From positions 1-12,960 of the forward strand of contig CAZSLZ010000101.1 of assembly GCA_964607865.1 (NCBI GenBank): a DNA stretch of 12,960 nt. Direction: 5' to 3'. The notes beneath the pieces were generated by a model, which did not search any database, had not been told where the DNA came from, and saw nothing but the letters and a program-made list of their open reading frames with translations. The stretch is from CAZSLZ01 sp964607865 (GTDB taxonomy: Bacteria > Vulcanimicrobiota > JAJTBE01 > CAZSLZ01). The position numbers were made by a program, and so were the translations under genes. Of this stretch, positions 6,547-12,960 are shown piece after piece (the first letter of the stretch is position 1; each line of letters opens with the position of its first letter).

Positions 6547-7800
6547 TTATTCCATCATGAGCCTGATATCTTCTTCAATTCTTTTTACCTGTTCGGGAAG
6601 AACCTTTTCAGGATCTATGCCATCGTTAATAATGAGGGTTAATGCCTCATTCATGGGTGTCCACACCGCGTTCATTGCAGGATGGTTGGGCATGGGGGTT
6701 CCCAGCTCCGCAGCTTTTGCAAATTTATGGATAGCTTCGAACTCATGCAGTTCTTCCAGTGTATCATACCTGCTGGGAATTCGTCCCGCAGCCAGACACA
6801 GAATTTTCTGGTTTTCAGGCCTGTTTAAAAAATGCATGAACCTGACTGCCAGATCCCGGTTTTTCGCCTGCTTGTTCAGCATAATGCCCTGTACTCCCAC
6901 GAAGGGGCGGGGCGGCTGCCCGTTGGGCAACACCGGTAAAGGCATAACATCAAATGGGATTTCTTTCTTCTTGATTTCACCCAGCATCCAGGGGCCGTTC
7001 AGACAGAAAGGCATATTTCTCTCATAGAATATACCGTTCATCATATCGGTTGTGGCGCCGGAGGGGATGATATCGTATTTGTTTTTAAGGCCTGATAGAA
7101 GCCTGAGCCCTTCAATGGTTTCAGGTGAATTCAGCAGAACCTTGTCAACCTGTAATTTGCCGTCTTTTTCGGCGAAAATCTCGGCGCCGTAGCCTGCCAG
7201 AAATGGCCAGGCAAAATACATGTTGTTCACCTCAAAAAAGAATCCGTATTTATTTTGATCACGGTCGTTGTAAGTTACAGCGTCCTGAATAAGCTGATCC
7301 ATTGTTTCGGGGGGGACTTTTATAATATCAGTATTGTAAATAACCGCAATTGTTTCCAGGAAAAATGGAATACCGTATATCTCCCGGTTATAGGTCATAT
7401 TTTCCAGGCCAATGGGATTGTATTTGTTTCTCTGCTCCGGTGTAAATTCAACCTGGCTTAGAGGAGTTATAAGGTCAGCGGTGGCAAGGGCGCCGATCCA
7501 GTCCTGGGGCCCTGAAAGCAAATCCGGGCCCTGCCCTGCGGGCGCAGCTATCTGATACTTTATTCTTAATTCGTTAAAGGGGACATTAATAACTGAAACA
7601 TAAAGGCCGCTTTCCGAGTTGAACCTTTCGGTAATCTCCTTCAGGGCTATGAGTTCTTCTCCGCCCATGCCTGTCCACATAGCCAGATCGGGCTGAGGCC
7701 CAGGGTCGCCTCCGCAGGAAGTGATAAAAAAACTGCCAAAAGATAAAAGCAGCAAAATACTGAATATCCTTATATATTTCAACTTGATAAAAGTGTTCAA
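6547..7800 (-). CDS. malE: Extracellular sugar-binding lipoprotein, MalE-like
   Basis: A family-1 solute-binding protein that should capture sugar outside the inner membrane and deliver it to the two downstream permeases. I place the start at a TTG (7798-7800): an AGGAG site lies 6 bases before it, and it gives a compact 29-residue lipoprotein signal with a basic KLKYIR end, a hydrophobic core and a lipobox ITSC ending at Cys29. A GTG at 7848 would add 16 residues but has no visible site. The mature part has MalE-like features: MWTGMGGEE at the start, 'APAGQGPDLLSGPQDWIG', 'MYFAWPFLAGYGAEIF', 'GPWMLGEI' and 'PFVGVQGIMLN'. The length is 417 residues, normal for the family. It is the first gene of the operon. 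No ATPase (MalK/MsmX) is encoded nearby, so one is presumably shared from elsewhere. Confidence 0.9.
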   Translation of the reverse strand: MNTFIKLKYIRIFSILLLLSFGSFFITSCGGDPGPQPDLAMWTGMGGEELIALKEITERFNSESGLYVSVINVPFNELRIKYQIAAPAGQGPDLLSGPQDWIGALATADLITPLSQVEFTPEQRNKYNPIGLENMTYNREIYGIPFFLETIAVIYNTDIIKVPPETMDQLIQDAVTYNDRDQNKYGFFFEVNNMYFAWPFLAGYGAEIFAEKDGKLQVDKVLLNSPETIEGLRLLSGLKNKYDIIPSGATTDMMNGIFYERNMPFCLNGPWMLGEIKKKEIPFDVMPLPVLPNGQPPRPFVGVQGIMLNKQAKNRDLAVRFMHFLNRPENQKILCLAAGRIPSRYDTLEELHEFEAIHKFAKAAELGTPMPNHPAMNAVWTPMNEALTLIINDGIDPEKVLPEQVKRIEEDIRLMME

Positions 7801-7853
7801 AACCGTCTCCTGTATGAATAAAATATGAAAACTTAATTTTTTATTCACTTTTT

Positions 7854-7881
7854 TTTATAAAAATCCTTTAAATTTAGGCAA
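7854..7881 (-). promoter_or_regulatory. Candidate promoter for the sugar-transport operon
   Basis: Reading leftward, TTGCCT (7881-7876) and TATAAA (7859-7854) are separated by 16 bases. This places initiation about 45 bases before the TTG start of the binding lipoprotein. The whole region is A/T-rich, so chance matches are likely. Confidence 0.4.
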
Positions 7882-7913
7882 AATGAGTTTTTGTCCTCAT
7901 GTTTACAAAATAT

Positions 7914-7949
7914 TAACATTTTTTTGTTCACAAAATCAAAAAAATGTTA
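7914..7949. promoter_or_regulatory. Perfect 13-bp inverted repeat, candidate operator
   Basis: TAACATTTTTTTG at 7914-7926 is the exact complement of CAAAAAAATGTTA at 7937-7949, with a 10-base spacer. The spacer holds the candidate -35 of the protease promoter, and the right arm ends against its -10. A dimeric regulator bound here would block that promoter and could affect the divergent sugar operon. A cruciform or weak hairpin is the alternative. Confidence 0.6.
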
Positions 7950-7955
7950 TATAAT
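7927..7955 (+). promoter_or_regulatory. Probable sigma-70-type promoter of the subtilase gene
   Basis: TTCACA (7927-7932, five of six consensus bases) and a perfect TATAAT (7950-7955) are 17 bases apart. Transcription would start near 7962, giving a leader of about 50 bases before the GTG at 8014. Confidence 0.75.
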
Positions 7956-8013
7956 GGTTTTGAATTATATTAGGAAATTAGCATTTTCTTGAAATTGAAA
8001 GGAGTTGTTTTTA

Positions 8014-9474
8014 GTGCCAGGACCAGTTGGTAAACCGGAATTTTTTAGCTTCAATCAACTGAACAGCATACAGGAAGCTTTTGAGGGTAAGAAACCCGCA
8101 AAAGCAAGTGCTGAACAGCCTCAGGTATTATCAGACAGTGTTTCTCTTGGCAAACAGGAGAAAACTCAGAACGTAATTATTGTTCCCGGTAAAGGTCTGA
8201 TGAAATCTAAAGCCAAGGTGGATACTGACACCATGGCCAAGGAATTGTCAAAGAAAGGTGTGGAAGTTGACAGCAAGCTGGATGTTATTTCGGGAGTAAC
8301 AGCAAAAATTAAACCCGAAGATGCAGAAAAATTAAAAGAACAGGGATTCGTGATTTTCGATGATTCGGAACGCCAGTTGATTCCCGATATGCCCAAAGTT
8401 TTGAATGCAACCCCCGGCGCCAAGCCCTGGGATATGCCCAAAATTGAGGATGTGAAATGGACACAGGCCGGAGACCTTCACAAACAGGGAATTACAGGTA
8501 AAGGCCAGGTAGTGGCTGTAATCGATTCCGGTTATAATCATCCTGAAAAGAAACTAGTTGCCTGGAAAGACGTGGTTGACGGTTCCCCGGAACCTGTCGA
8601 TCCCAACGGCCACGGCACTCACGTTGCCGGCGACGTCATAAAGACCGCTCCCGAAGCCAACATTATTGGAATCCGGGTTATGGGCGGAAACGGCACCGGA
8701 AAAACATCGGATATCGTCAAGGGTATTCAGTGGGCTATAGACAATAAGGAAAAACACAACATAGATACCATTAATATGTCCCTGGGCGGACCTCCCGATG
8801 GATGGCCCCATTACTTCAGCCCAATTAACACTGCAGTAGAAAAGGCAGTGGAAAAGGGAATTACTGTGGTGGCAGCTGCGGGTAATTCAGGCCCCAATGC
8901 ACACACCATTGGCGCCCCTGCGGATTCACCCCATGCTCTCAGCGTAGGCTCAGCTTTGAACCCCGAAAAGGTCAGCGACTTCTCCAGCAGAGGCCCCACC
9001 GATGACAAACTGGTAAAACCCGACATAATGGCTCCCGGTGAATATATTACTTCCTGGGCTGTCCCCGGTTCACAAATGGATAAAATTGCCACTACCGTGG
9101 AAACTCTTCGCAGAATGACCCCGGCTCAGTTACGTAAACTGTTTGTGGCAAAGCCTGATTTAATGAAGGCTCTGGGATTGCCCGAAGATTTATTACAGAA
9201 GGACGACGCCGGACTGGAAAAAACCACCAAGACCAGCCTGCCTCCTATGTATAAACCCACACCCGACACAATCGCCGGGCCGGGAACATCCTTTGCTTCA
9301 CCCGAGGTGGCAGGTATTGTGGCAGGCCTGAAACAGGCTCACCCCAAAGCCACCCCACAGGAAATTAAGGATGCCTTGATGAAAACCGCCAAGAATATGG
9401 GCGCTCATTACAGCAACATGGACCAGGGCGCAGGCTTCGTTCAGGCCGACAAAGCCCGTAAATCCATGGGGTGA
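8014..9474 (+). CDS. Subtilisin-like serine protease (S8) with I9-like propeptide
   Basis: This subtilase has 486 residues from a GTG at 8014, chosen because GGAG (8001-8004) lies 9 bases upstream; a TTG at 8005 overlaps the spacer and is less likely. The catalytic triad is complete: D171 (VIDSGYNHP), H200 (NGHGTHVAG) and S426 (GTSFASP), with oxyanion N291 (AAAGNSG). Residues about 53-123 (VIIVPGKGLM ... VSGVTAKI-type strands, LKEQGFVIFDD) resemble an inhibitor-I9 propeptide/chaperone. The first 50 residues are polar, with a DSVSLG stretch, and no signal peptide is visible, so the protein is either intracellular or exported by another route. Between PGEYITSW and GPGTSFASP there is an extra segment of about 70 residues (351-421; MTPAQLRKLF, 'KPDLMKALGLPEDLL') that many subtilases lack. 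It is a single-gene unit ended by its own terminator. Confidence 0.93.
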   Translation: MPGPVGKPEFFSFNQLNSIQEAFEGKKPAKASAEQPQVLSDSVSLGKQEKTQNVIIVPGKGLMKSKAKVDTDTMAKELSKKGVEVDSKLDVISGVTAKIKPEDAEKLKEQGFVIFDDSERQLIPDMPKVLNATPGAKPWDMPKIEDVKWTQAGDLHKQGITGKGQVVAVIDSGYNHPEKKLVAWKDVVDGSPEPVDPNGHGTHVAGDVIKTAPEANIIGIRVMGGNGTGKTSDIVKGIQWAIDNKEKHNIDTINMSLGGPPDGWPHYFSPINTAVEKAVEKGITVVAAAGNSGPNAHTIGAPADSPHALSVGSALNPEKVSDFSSRGPTDDKLVKPDIMAPGEYITSWAVPGSQMDKIATTVETLRRMTPAQLRKLFVAKPDLMKALGLPEDLLQKDDAGLEKTTKTSLPPMYKPTPDTIAGPGTSFASPEVAGIVAGLKQAHPKATPQEIKDALMKTAKNMGAHYSNMDQGAGFVQADKARKSMG

Positions 9475-9501
9475 CATTTTACATAAAACAAAATAATAAA
9501 A

Positions 9502-9525
9502 GGCCCGGTTTCCCGGGTCTTTTTT
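9502..9525 (+). terminator. Intrinsic terminator after the subtilase gene
   Basis: The stem GGCCCGG (9502-9508) pairs with CCGGGTC (9513-9519), including one G-T pair, around a TTTC loop. Six T residues follow (9520-9525). It starts 27 bases after the protease stop codon. Confidence 0.92.
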
Positions 9526-9536
9526 AATGCCTTTAT

Positions 9537-9591
9537 TCGCGGGGGGGCGTCCCTCCGCACCTCCGTCGCCTCGGGCCGCCCTGTCCGGACA
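9537..9591. other. GC-rich patch with a 10-bp palindrome
   Basis: This 55-base stretch, with a run of seven G and repeated CCTCCG/GCC motifs, is far richer in G+C than the A/T-leaning DNA around it. It ends in the perfect palindrome TGTCCGGACA (9582-9591). It lies between the protease terminator and the end of the broken prepilin. No coding sense is seen on either strand; it may be a fragment of a dispersed element. Confidence 0.5.
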
Positions 9592-9599
9592 ATACTCTT

Positions 9600-10107
9600 C
9601 TAATTATTCACCCCAACGGGCCACCATTGATTGGGACAGCAACTATTGGGTTCGGGCCCGTCACAAGTGCAATAATGGAACTCGCAAATTTTATAACAGG
9701 GGCCATTTCCACTACCGCAACAGGTTATTTCTTCTATGATTTGACTGTGGGGGTCGCAGACATTTGTATGCCTGATACTCATAACCTTTCCACCCATCCA
9801 ATAACCTGCGGCGATAGAATACCAGCTCTGGTCAGATGCAGGGCAGTAAATTGACTTGCTAATATAATCTGTCATAAATACATGGCTCATTTCATTTGAC
9901 TCGCATGAGAATTCAGAATCATCGTTAAGGCGTGGTCTGCCACATACATCTGAAGGGATGTCATTATAGATTTCATGTTTTCCATACATGCAGTAAGTTT
10001 TGCACGTTCTCTTGCCCTGATTATGTTGGGAATAATCATACTAGCCAGAATTGATATGATTGCAATTACAATAATAAGTTCTATAAGAGTAAACCCTGTT
10101 TTTTCAT
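9600..10107 (-). pseudogene. Frameshifted type IV prepilin-like gene
   Basis: A strong AGGAGG site precedes an ATG at 10107, but that frame stops after 8 codons (TAG). One base out of register, from about 10096, the DNA reads a classic class III prepilin leader and helix: GFTLIELIIVIAIISILASM, then IPNIIRARERAKLTACMEN. This frame stops at 9887. A third frame, open from 9989 to 9600, continues with YISKSIYCPASDQSWYS and a cysteine-rich tail. Both shifts equal loss of one base: the first most simply in the run of six A after the ATG (seven would restore MKKTGFTLIEL), the second somewhere between about 9990 and 9890. Intact, it would encode a pilin or pseudopilin of roughly 165-170 residues exported by a prepilin peptidase system. 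No assembly genes are nearby. Either a decayed gene or one hit by sequencing or assembly errors. Confidence 0.85.
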
Positions 10108-10452
10108 GAAAATTTCCTCCTGTATATTATCTACTGTCATTATAGCAAAAAAAACAATGTCTTATCAAATAGTTTTTTCAACCGGAAAAAGATCCGGGTG
10201 CTCACCGACGCAAGGTAAGTAAGTAAGGAACAAACCCGATCTAAATTGAGATTGCCACGCCTCTTCGAGGCTCGCAATGACGGCTTTCAGTAAGTTGCAA
10301 CGCCTTTCAGGGAGCACGCAAAGCCTTTTCTAAGCCAGCAATGAAAGGTTTTCTAAAAAAAAATACCAATAAACGAAACCCTATGGGATTATGAAAATTA
10401 AAACTAATTCTTCATACAGAAGGCACTAAGTTTATAAAATATTGCTTTTCTG
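10108..10452. other. Non-coding interval between the prepilin remnant and the peptidase gene
   Basis: Apart from the REP-like copy B, this interval contains no open frame with a ribosome binding site. A short inverted pair CCTTTCA (10303-10309) and TGAAAGG (10342-10348) lies downstream of the repeat. No convincing terminator for the leftward miaA-hfq-dapF-peptidase operon was found. Confidence 0.6.
10171..10283. repeat. REP-like element, copy B (single hairpin unit)
   Basis: The left part (10171-10220) matches 3600-3650, and the right part (10235-10279, CCCGATCTAAATTGAG onward) matches 3742-3786 with a single difference. The hairpin GCCTC/GAGGC with TTC loop (10256-10275 region) is flanked by ATTGC and its complement GCAAT, giving an interrupted long palindrome. 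Compared with copy A, the inverted unit and its flanks (about 90 bases) are missing. Confidence 0.85.
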
Positions 10453-11541
10453 TTATTTAGGCAAAGAAGTAAGAATTTCTGAGCCGGTTTCAGTGATTAA
10501 AGCCATATCTTCTATGCGGACTCCGCCCAGGTCTTCAAGGTAAATTCCCGGTTCAATGGTTACAACCATTCCCGGTTCAAGAAGGGTTTCCTGATCTCTT
10601 CCCAGGCTGGGGGCCTCGTGAGTTTCCAGCCCGATACCGTGCCCCAGGCCGTGGCCGAAATATTCGCCGTAACCGGCGTTTTCTATATGCTCTCTGGCTA
10701 TTCTGTCAACTTCACCACAGGCAATGCCGGGCTTTAATGCTTTAATTGCTTTGAGTTGGGCTTCCAGAACGGTGTTGTATATTTCTTGCATTCTGGGGTG
10801 GGGGTGCCCTATGAAGATTGTGCGGGTCATATCGGATTGATAGCCCGATTCAACCAAAGCGCCCCAATCGATAACCACAGCTTCGCCTTCCTGCAGCCTT
10901 TTCTGTGAAGAGCGGGCATGGGGCAAAGCTCCGTTTGTGCCTGCGCCTACGATTATATCGAAGGATTCTTTGGTGGCTCCTGCCATTCGCATATGGTAGG
11001 TGAGCCGGGCTGAGATTTCTCTTTCTGTAGAACCGGGTGCAAGGTATTCTTTTATGTTCATGAACGCTGACTGGGCAATGTGGACAGCTTTTCTAACTTC
11101 TGCGATTTCATATTCGTTTTTTAATATTCTGTGTTTTTGTGGATATTCATCAATGGATACCCAGGTCAGGGTGGGAAAATCTTTTTTAAACTCTTCAAAT
11201 TGTTTTACTGAAAGTGAACCAGTTTCAATTCCCAATTTGCCAGAAAAATTCAGCTGGCTGAAAAGCCTTTTGAGGGTGGCTTTAAGGTTTTTTCCTTCTT
11301 TAAGAGTGGGTTTGACAAGTTGAAAATCAGGGCACTCTCTTTTTACCTGGCTGAAATATCGGTTGTCGGTAATTATATATTTGTTCTGGGGCAAAACGAA
11401 AAGCCAACCGTTGGAACCGGAAAAATTACTGTAATATTTACGGTTGATGGGGTTGGATATCAAAATACCGTCCATGTTTTGAGTTCTGATTACATGCTGA
11501 AGTTTCTCGGAATTATCTATTTGTGTTCTGATTGATAACAC
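10453..11541 (-). CDS. M24-family metallopeptidase (Xaa-Pro aminopeptidase type)
   Basis: A 362-residue cytosolic peptidase that removes an N-terminal residue, typically before proline, using two metal ions. An N-terminal creatinase-like domain (about 1-135) precedes the pita-bread catalytic domain. All five metal ligands are present: D225 (VIDWGAL), D237 (SDMTRT), H301 (GHGLGHGIGL), E330 (TIEPGIY) and E344 (VRIEDM). H208 (PHARS) and H308 (THE) also fit the active site. The reading frame opens with GTG at 11541, only 4 bases past the dapF stop. The AGGGAG there is almost touching the GTG, so the true start may be a few codons downstream at a rare codon. It is the last gene of the miaA-hfq-dapF operon. 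PepP-like and PepQ-like proteins are hard to separate by eye; the length favours the short Xaa-Pro aminopeptidase group common in bacteria. Confidence 0.92.
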   Translation of the reverse strand: MLSIRTQIDNSEKLQHVIRTQNMDGILISNPINRKYYSNFSGSNGWLFVLPQNKYIITDNRYFSQVKRECPDFQLVKPTLKEGKNLKATLKRLFSQLNFSGKLGIETGSLSVKQFEEFKKDFPTLTWVSIDEYPQKHRILKNEYEIAEVRKAVHIAQSAFMNIKEYLAPGSTEREISARLTYHMRMAGATKESFDIIVGAGTNGALPHARSSQKRLQEGEAVVIDWGALVESGYQSDMTRTIFIGHPHPRMQEIYNTVLEAQLKAIKALKPGIACGEVDRIAREHIENAGYGEYFGHGLGHGIGLETHEAPSLGRDQETLLEPGMVVTIEPGIYLEDLGGVRIEDMALITETGSEILTSLPK

Positions 11542-11545
11542 TCCC

Positions 11546-12391
11546 TTATATTTCTATTTCTCCCTTGAATACATTGGCAGCTGGGCCGGTCATGAAAACC
11601 GAATCTGAGTCGTCCCACTGGATGTATAGCTCACCGCCGGGCAGGCTGACTTTCACTTTTTCCCTCAACATGTTCTTGATAATTCCGGCAACCACTGTTG
11701 CGCATGCTCCGGTTCCGCATGCCAGGGTTTCTCCGGCGCCCCGCTCCCATACTCTTACTTCTATATGATCGGGGTCAAGTACCTGAACAAATTCAACATT
11801 GGTCTTTCTGGGGAATAAAGGATGAACCTCGATTCTGGGGCCCAGTTCAAGAACGTGGTAATCGGTTACTTTATCGAGAAAAACCACGCAGTGGGGGTTG
11901 CCCATTGAAACTCCCGTGAATTTAACAGAAGTATTTTCGTCCAGCCTGATGATTTCATCAATAACATGTTCTTTTTCTTCACATGCAATAGGTATTTGTG
12001 CGCTTCTCAAAATAGGAATACCCATATTAACCCTGACCAGAAATTTATCGGGGTTTATGGGTTGGACAACGGAAGGCTTTATTATTCCAGCTCCGGTTTC
12101 TATGTTTAAATCGGTCTTTTCGGTAAGATTGTTTTCATAGACGTATCTGGCAAAGCATCGAATAGCGTTGCCGCACATTTCAGCCTCAGAACCGTCAGGA
12201 TTGAAAATTCTCATTTTAAAATCGGCTTTATTCGAATTCTCTAAAATAACAATTCCGTCGGCGCCAATACTGAAACGCCGACGGCATATGTTTCTGGCTA
12301 AATCTGAAAAATCAATTTGCCCATCTTCTAAATTTTCTATGAATATGAAATCATTACCAAGACCGTGCATCTTGTTAAATAATAATTTCAA
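11546..12391 (-). CDS. dapF: Diaminopimelate epimerase
   Basis: DapF converts LL- to meso-diaminopimelate in the cytosol, a late step of lysine synthesis that also supplies peptidoglycan cross-links. The protein has 281 residues, the usual length. The two catalytic cysteines are seen in their motifs: C73 (EMCGNAIRCF) and C225 (ACGTGACA). The N-terminal KMHGLGNDF and central GNPHCVVF stretches are also characteristic. The start is TTG at 12391, supported by GGAG 7 bases upstream; the next ATG (KMHGLGN) would remove conserved strand residues. It follows hfq by 17 bases and is followed after 4 bases by the M24 peptidase, so it is in the same transcript. Its presence implies meso-DAP-containing peptidoglycan or lysine made by a DAP pathway. 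Confidence 0.97.
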   Translation of the reverse strand: MKLLFNKMHGLGNDFIFIENLEDGQIDFSDLARNICRRRFSIGADGIVILENSNKADFKMRIFNPDGSEAEMCGNAIRCFARYVYENNLTEKTDLNIETGAGIIKPSVVQPINPDKFLVRVNMGIPILRSAQIPIACEEKEHVIDEIIRLDENTSVKFTGVSMGNPHCVVFLDKVTDYHVLELGPRIEVHPLFPRKTNVEFVQVLDPDHIEVRVWERGAGETLACGTGACATVVAGIIKNMLREKVKVSLPGGELYIQWDDSDSVFMTGPAANVFKGEIEI

Positions 12392-12408
12392 TTGGCTACT
12401 CCGTATGA

Positions 12409-12732
12409 TTAAACTTCTTTTGCTCCGGAAGGTACAGGTACGTCCGGGGGAATTACAGGTTTTTCCTTCTTTTCTTTTTTCTCTTCGTCTCTGGATACGT
12501 CTTTGAAAGCTTCGTTAAGGAAGTTGAATTTGATATTCTTTACTGAGTTGATAGTAGTAATGGCGTGTTTGTAAACCATCTGTACTTTTCCTTCGTTTTC
12601 AAGGAACACGGTGAAGTTGTCGAAACCCTTTATTGTTCCTTTCAATTGAAAACCGTTTACCAGGTAAACAACCACAATTTGGTGTTCTTTTTTTAACTGA
12701 CCAAGATAAGCATCCTGCAAGTTTAGTTGCAT
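12409..12732 (-). CDS. hfq: RNA chaperone Hfq
   Basis: Hfq forms a hexameric ring that binds small RNAs and mRNAs. This copy has 107 residues: an Sm-like core (about 4-68) and a 40-residue tail. Core signatures are LQDAYLGQLKKE with the conserved Gln6, the Sm1 region YLVNGFQLKGTIKGFDNF, and the Sm2 motif VYKHAITTI with K55-H56. The proximal-face RNA-binding residues therefore look intact. The tail is very lysine/glutamate-rich, then proline-rich (PVIPPDVPVPSG), unlike the E. coli tail. A strong AGGAGG-type site 5-6 bases before the ATG supports the start. It lies 33 bases after miaA, the classical miaA-hfq gene order, so co-transcription is likely. Confidence 0.96.
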   Translation of the reverse strand: MQLNLQDAYLGQLKKEHQIVVVYLVNGFQLKGTIKGFDNFTVFLENEGKVQMVYKHAITTINSVKNIKFNFLNEAFKDVSRDEEKKEKKEKPVIPPDVPVPSGAKEV

Positions 12733-12765
12733 GCTAGCTCCTCCTCTTTTTTTATATAATTTTTA

Positions 12766-12960
12766 TTAACTTCGTTGATAAATGTTTTCTTTAAACTGTG
12801 AGATTTTTTTGAATAATCTTTCCTTTTCCTCTAACAAGTTTGATTTATATTCGAAATCCTTGCTGAAAGTCCTCAGCCAGGTAAGTTGGCGTTTTGCATA
12901 TCTTCGGGTATTTTTCTTAAGTATTTCTTTTCCTTCATCAATAGAATAATTACCGCTCAA
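12766..12960 (-). CDS. miaA: tRNA dimethylallyltransferase, C-terminal fragment (runs off the window)
   Basis: Only the last 64 or so codons are in the window; the frame is open to the right edge, so the apparent TTG start there is internal. MiaA transfers a dimethylallyl group to A37 of tRNAs reading codons that start with U. The signature NTRRYAKRQLTWLR near the C-terminus, encoded at about 12871-12912, is characteristic of the family. The fragment lies directly upstream of hfq in the usual bacterial order, which supports the call. The P-loop and catalytic part are outside the window. Confidence 0.92.
   Translation of the reverse strand: MSGNYSIDEGKEILKKNTRRYAKRQLTWLRTFSKDFEYKSNLLEEKERLFKKISQFKENIYQRS

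Noticed and set aside
7801..7848. Longer start (GTG at 7848) for the binding lipoprotein
   Set aside because: No ribosome site precedes it, and it would put 45 residues before the lipobox cysteine's end, whereas the TTG at 7800 has AGGAG at ideal spacing and gives a normal signal peptide.
7914..7949. Inverted repeat read as an intrinsic terminator
   Set aside because: The arms are almost entirely A/T with a 10-base loop and no following T-run in either direction beyond the arm itself, and no gene ends nearby.
9527..9854. Plus-strand open frames over the GC-rich patch and the prepilin remnant
   Set aside because: They start inside or just after the protease terminator, lack ribosome sites, and are antisense to the recognisable pilin sequence.

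Overview
The window looks like chromosomal DNA of a free-living bacterium of moderate GC content. It has long protein genes, Shine-Dalgarno sites and several GTG/TTG starts, and no rRNA, tRNA, phage or transposase gene. A lipoprotein-type solute-binding protein, Hfq next to miaA, and a type IV prepilin-like remnant fit a Gram-negative-type or candidate-phylum lineage. The remnant's pilin style recalls Riflebacteria or Wallbacteria, but that is an impression from memory, not something the sequence proves.

Layout. (1) 1-3288, plus strand: the tail of a small unknown ORF, a MutL-type ASKHA ATPase (glutamate-mutase accessory-like) and an uncharacterised sandwich/KOW-like protein, closed by an intrinsic terminator. 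(2) 3289-3868: a non-coding stretch between convergent genes, holding a 31-bp tandem repeat and two oppositely oriented REP-like hairpin units. (3) 3869-7800, minus strand: a sugar ABC importer operon in the order binding lipoprotein, MalF-like permease, MalG-like permease, then a nitrilase-superfamily amidohydrolase. No ATPase gene is present. (4) 7801-8013: a divergent control region with a perfect 13-bp inverted repeat around the -35 box of the rightward promoter. (5) 8014-9525, plus strand: a subtilase with an I9-like propeptide but no signal peptide, followed by a terminator. (6) 9537-10107, minus strand: a GC-rich patch and a prepilin gene broken across three reading frames. (7) 10108-10452: another copy of the REP-like repeat. 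(8) 10453-12960, minus strand: miaA (partial), hfq, dapF and an M24 peptidase, tightly packed as one operon.

How the genes work together. Region 1 probably forms one functional unit. The ATPase belongs to a family associated with reactivating or assisting cobalamin-dependent carbon-skeleton mutases, and its partner is of unknown function. This pair is the best candidate here for an undescribed system. Region 3 should import a malto-oligosaccharide-like or other sugar, with the amidohydrolase acting on a linked amide or nitrile substrate. Region 8 is housekeeping: tRNA modification, RNA chaperone, lysine/peptidoglycan precursor synthesis and peptide turnover. The broken prepilin and the dispersed hairpins mark the non-coding stretches as the fast-evolving parts of the window.
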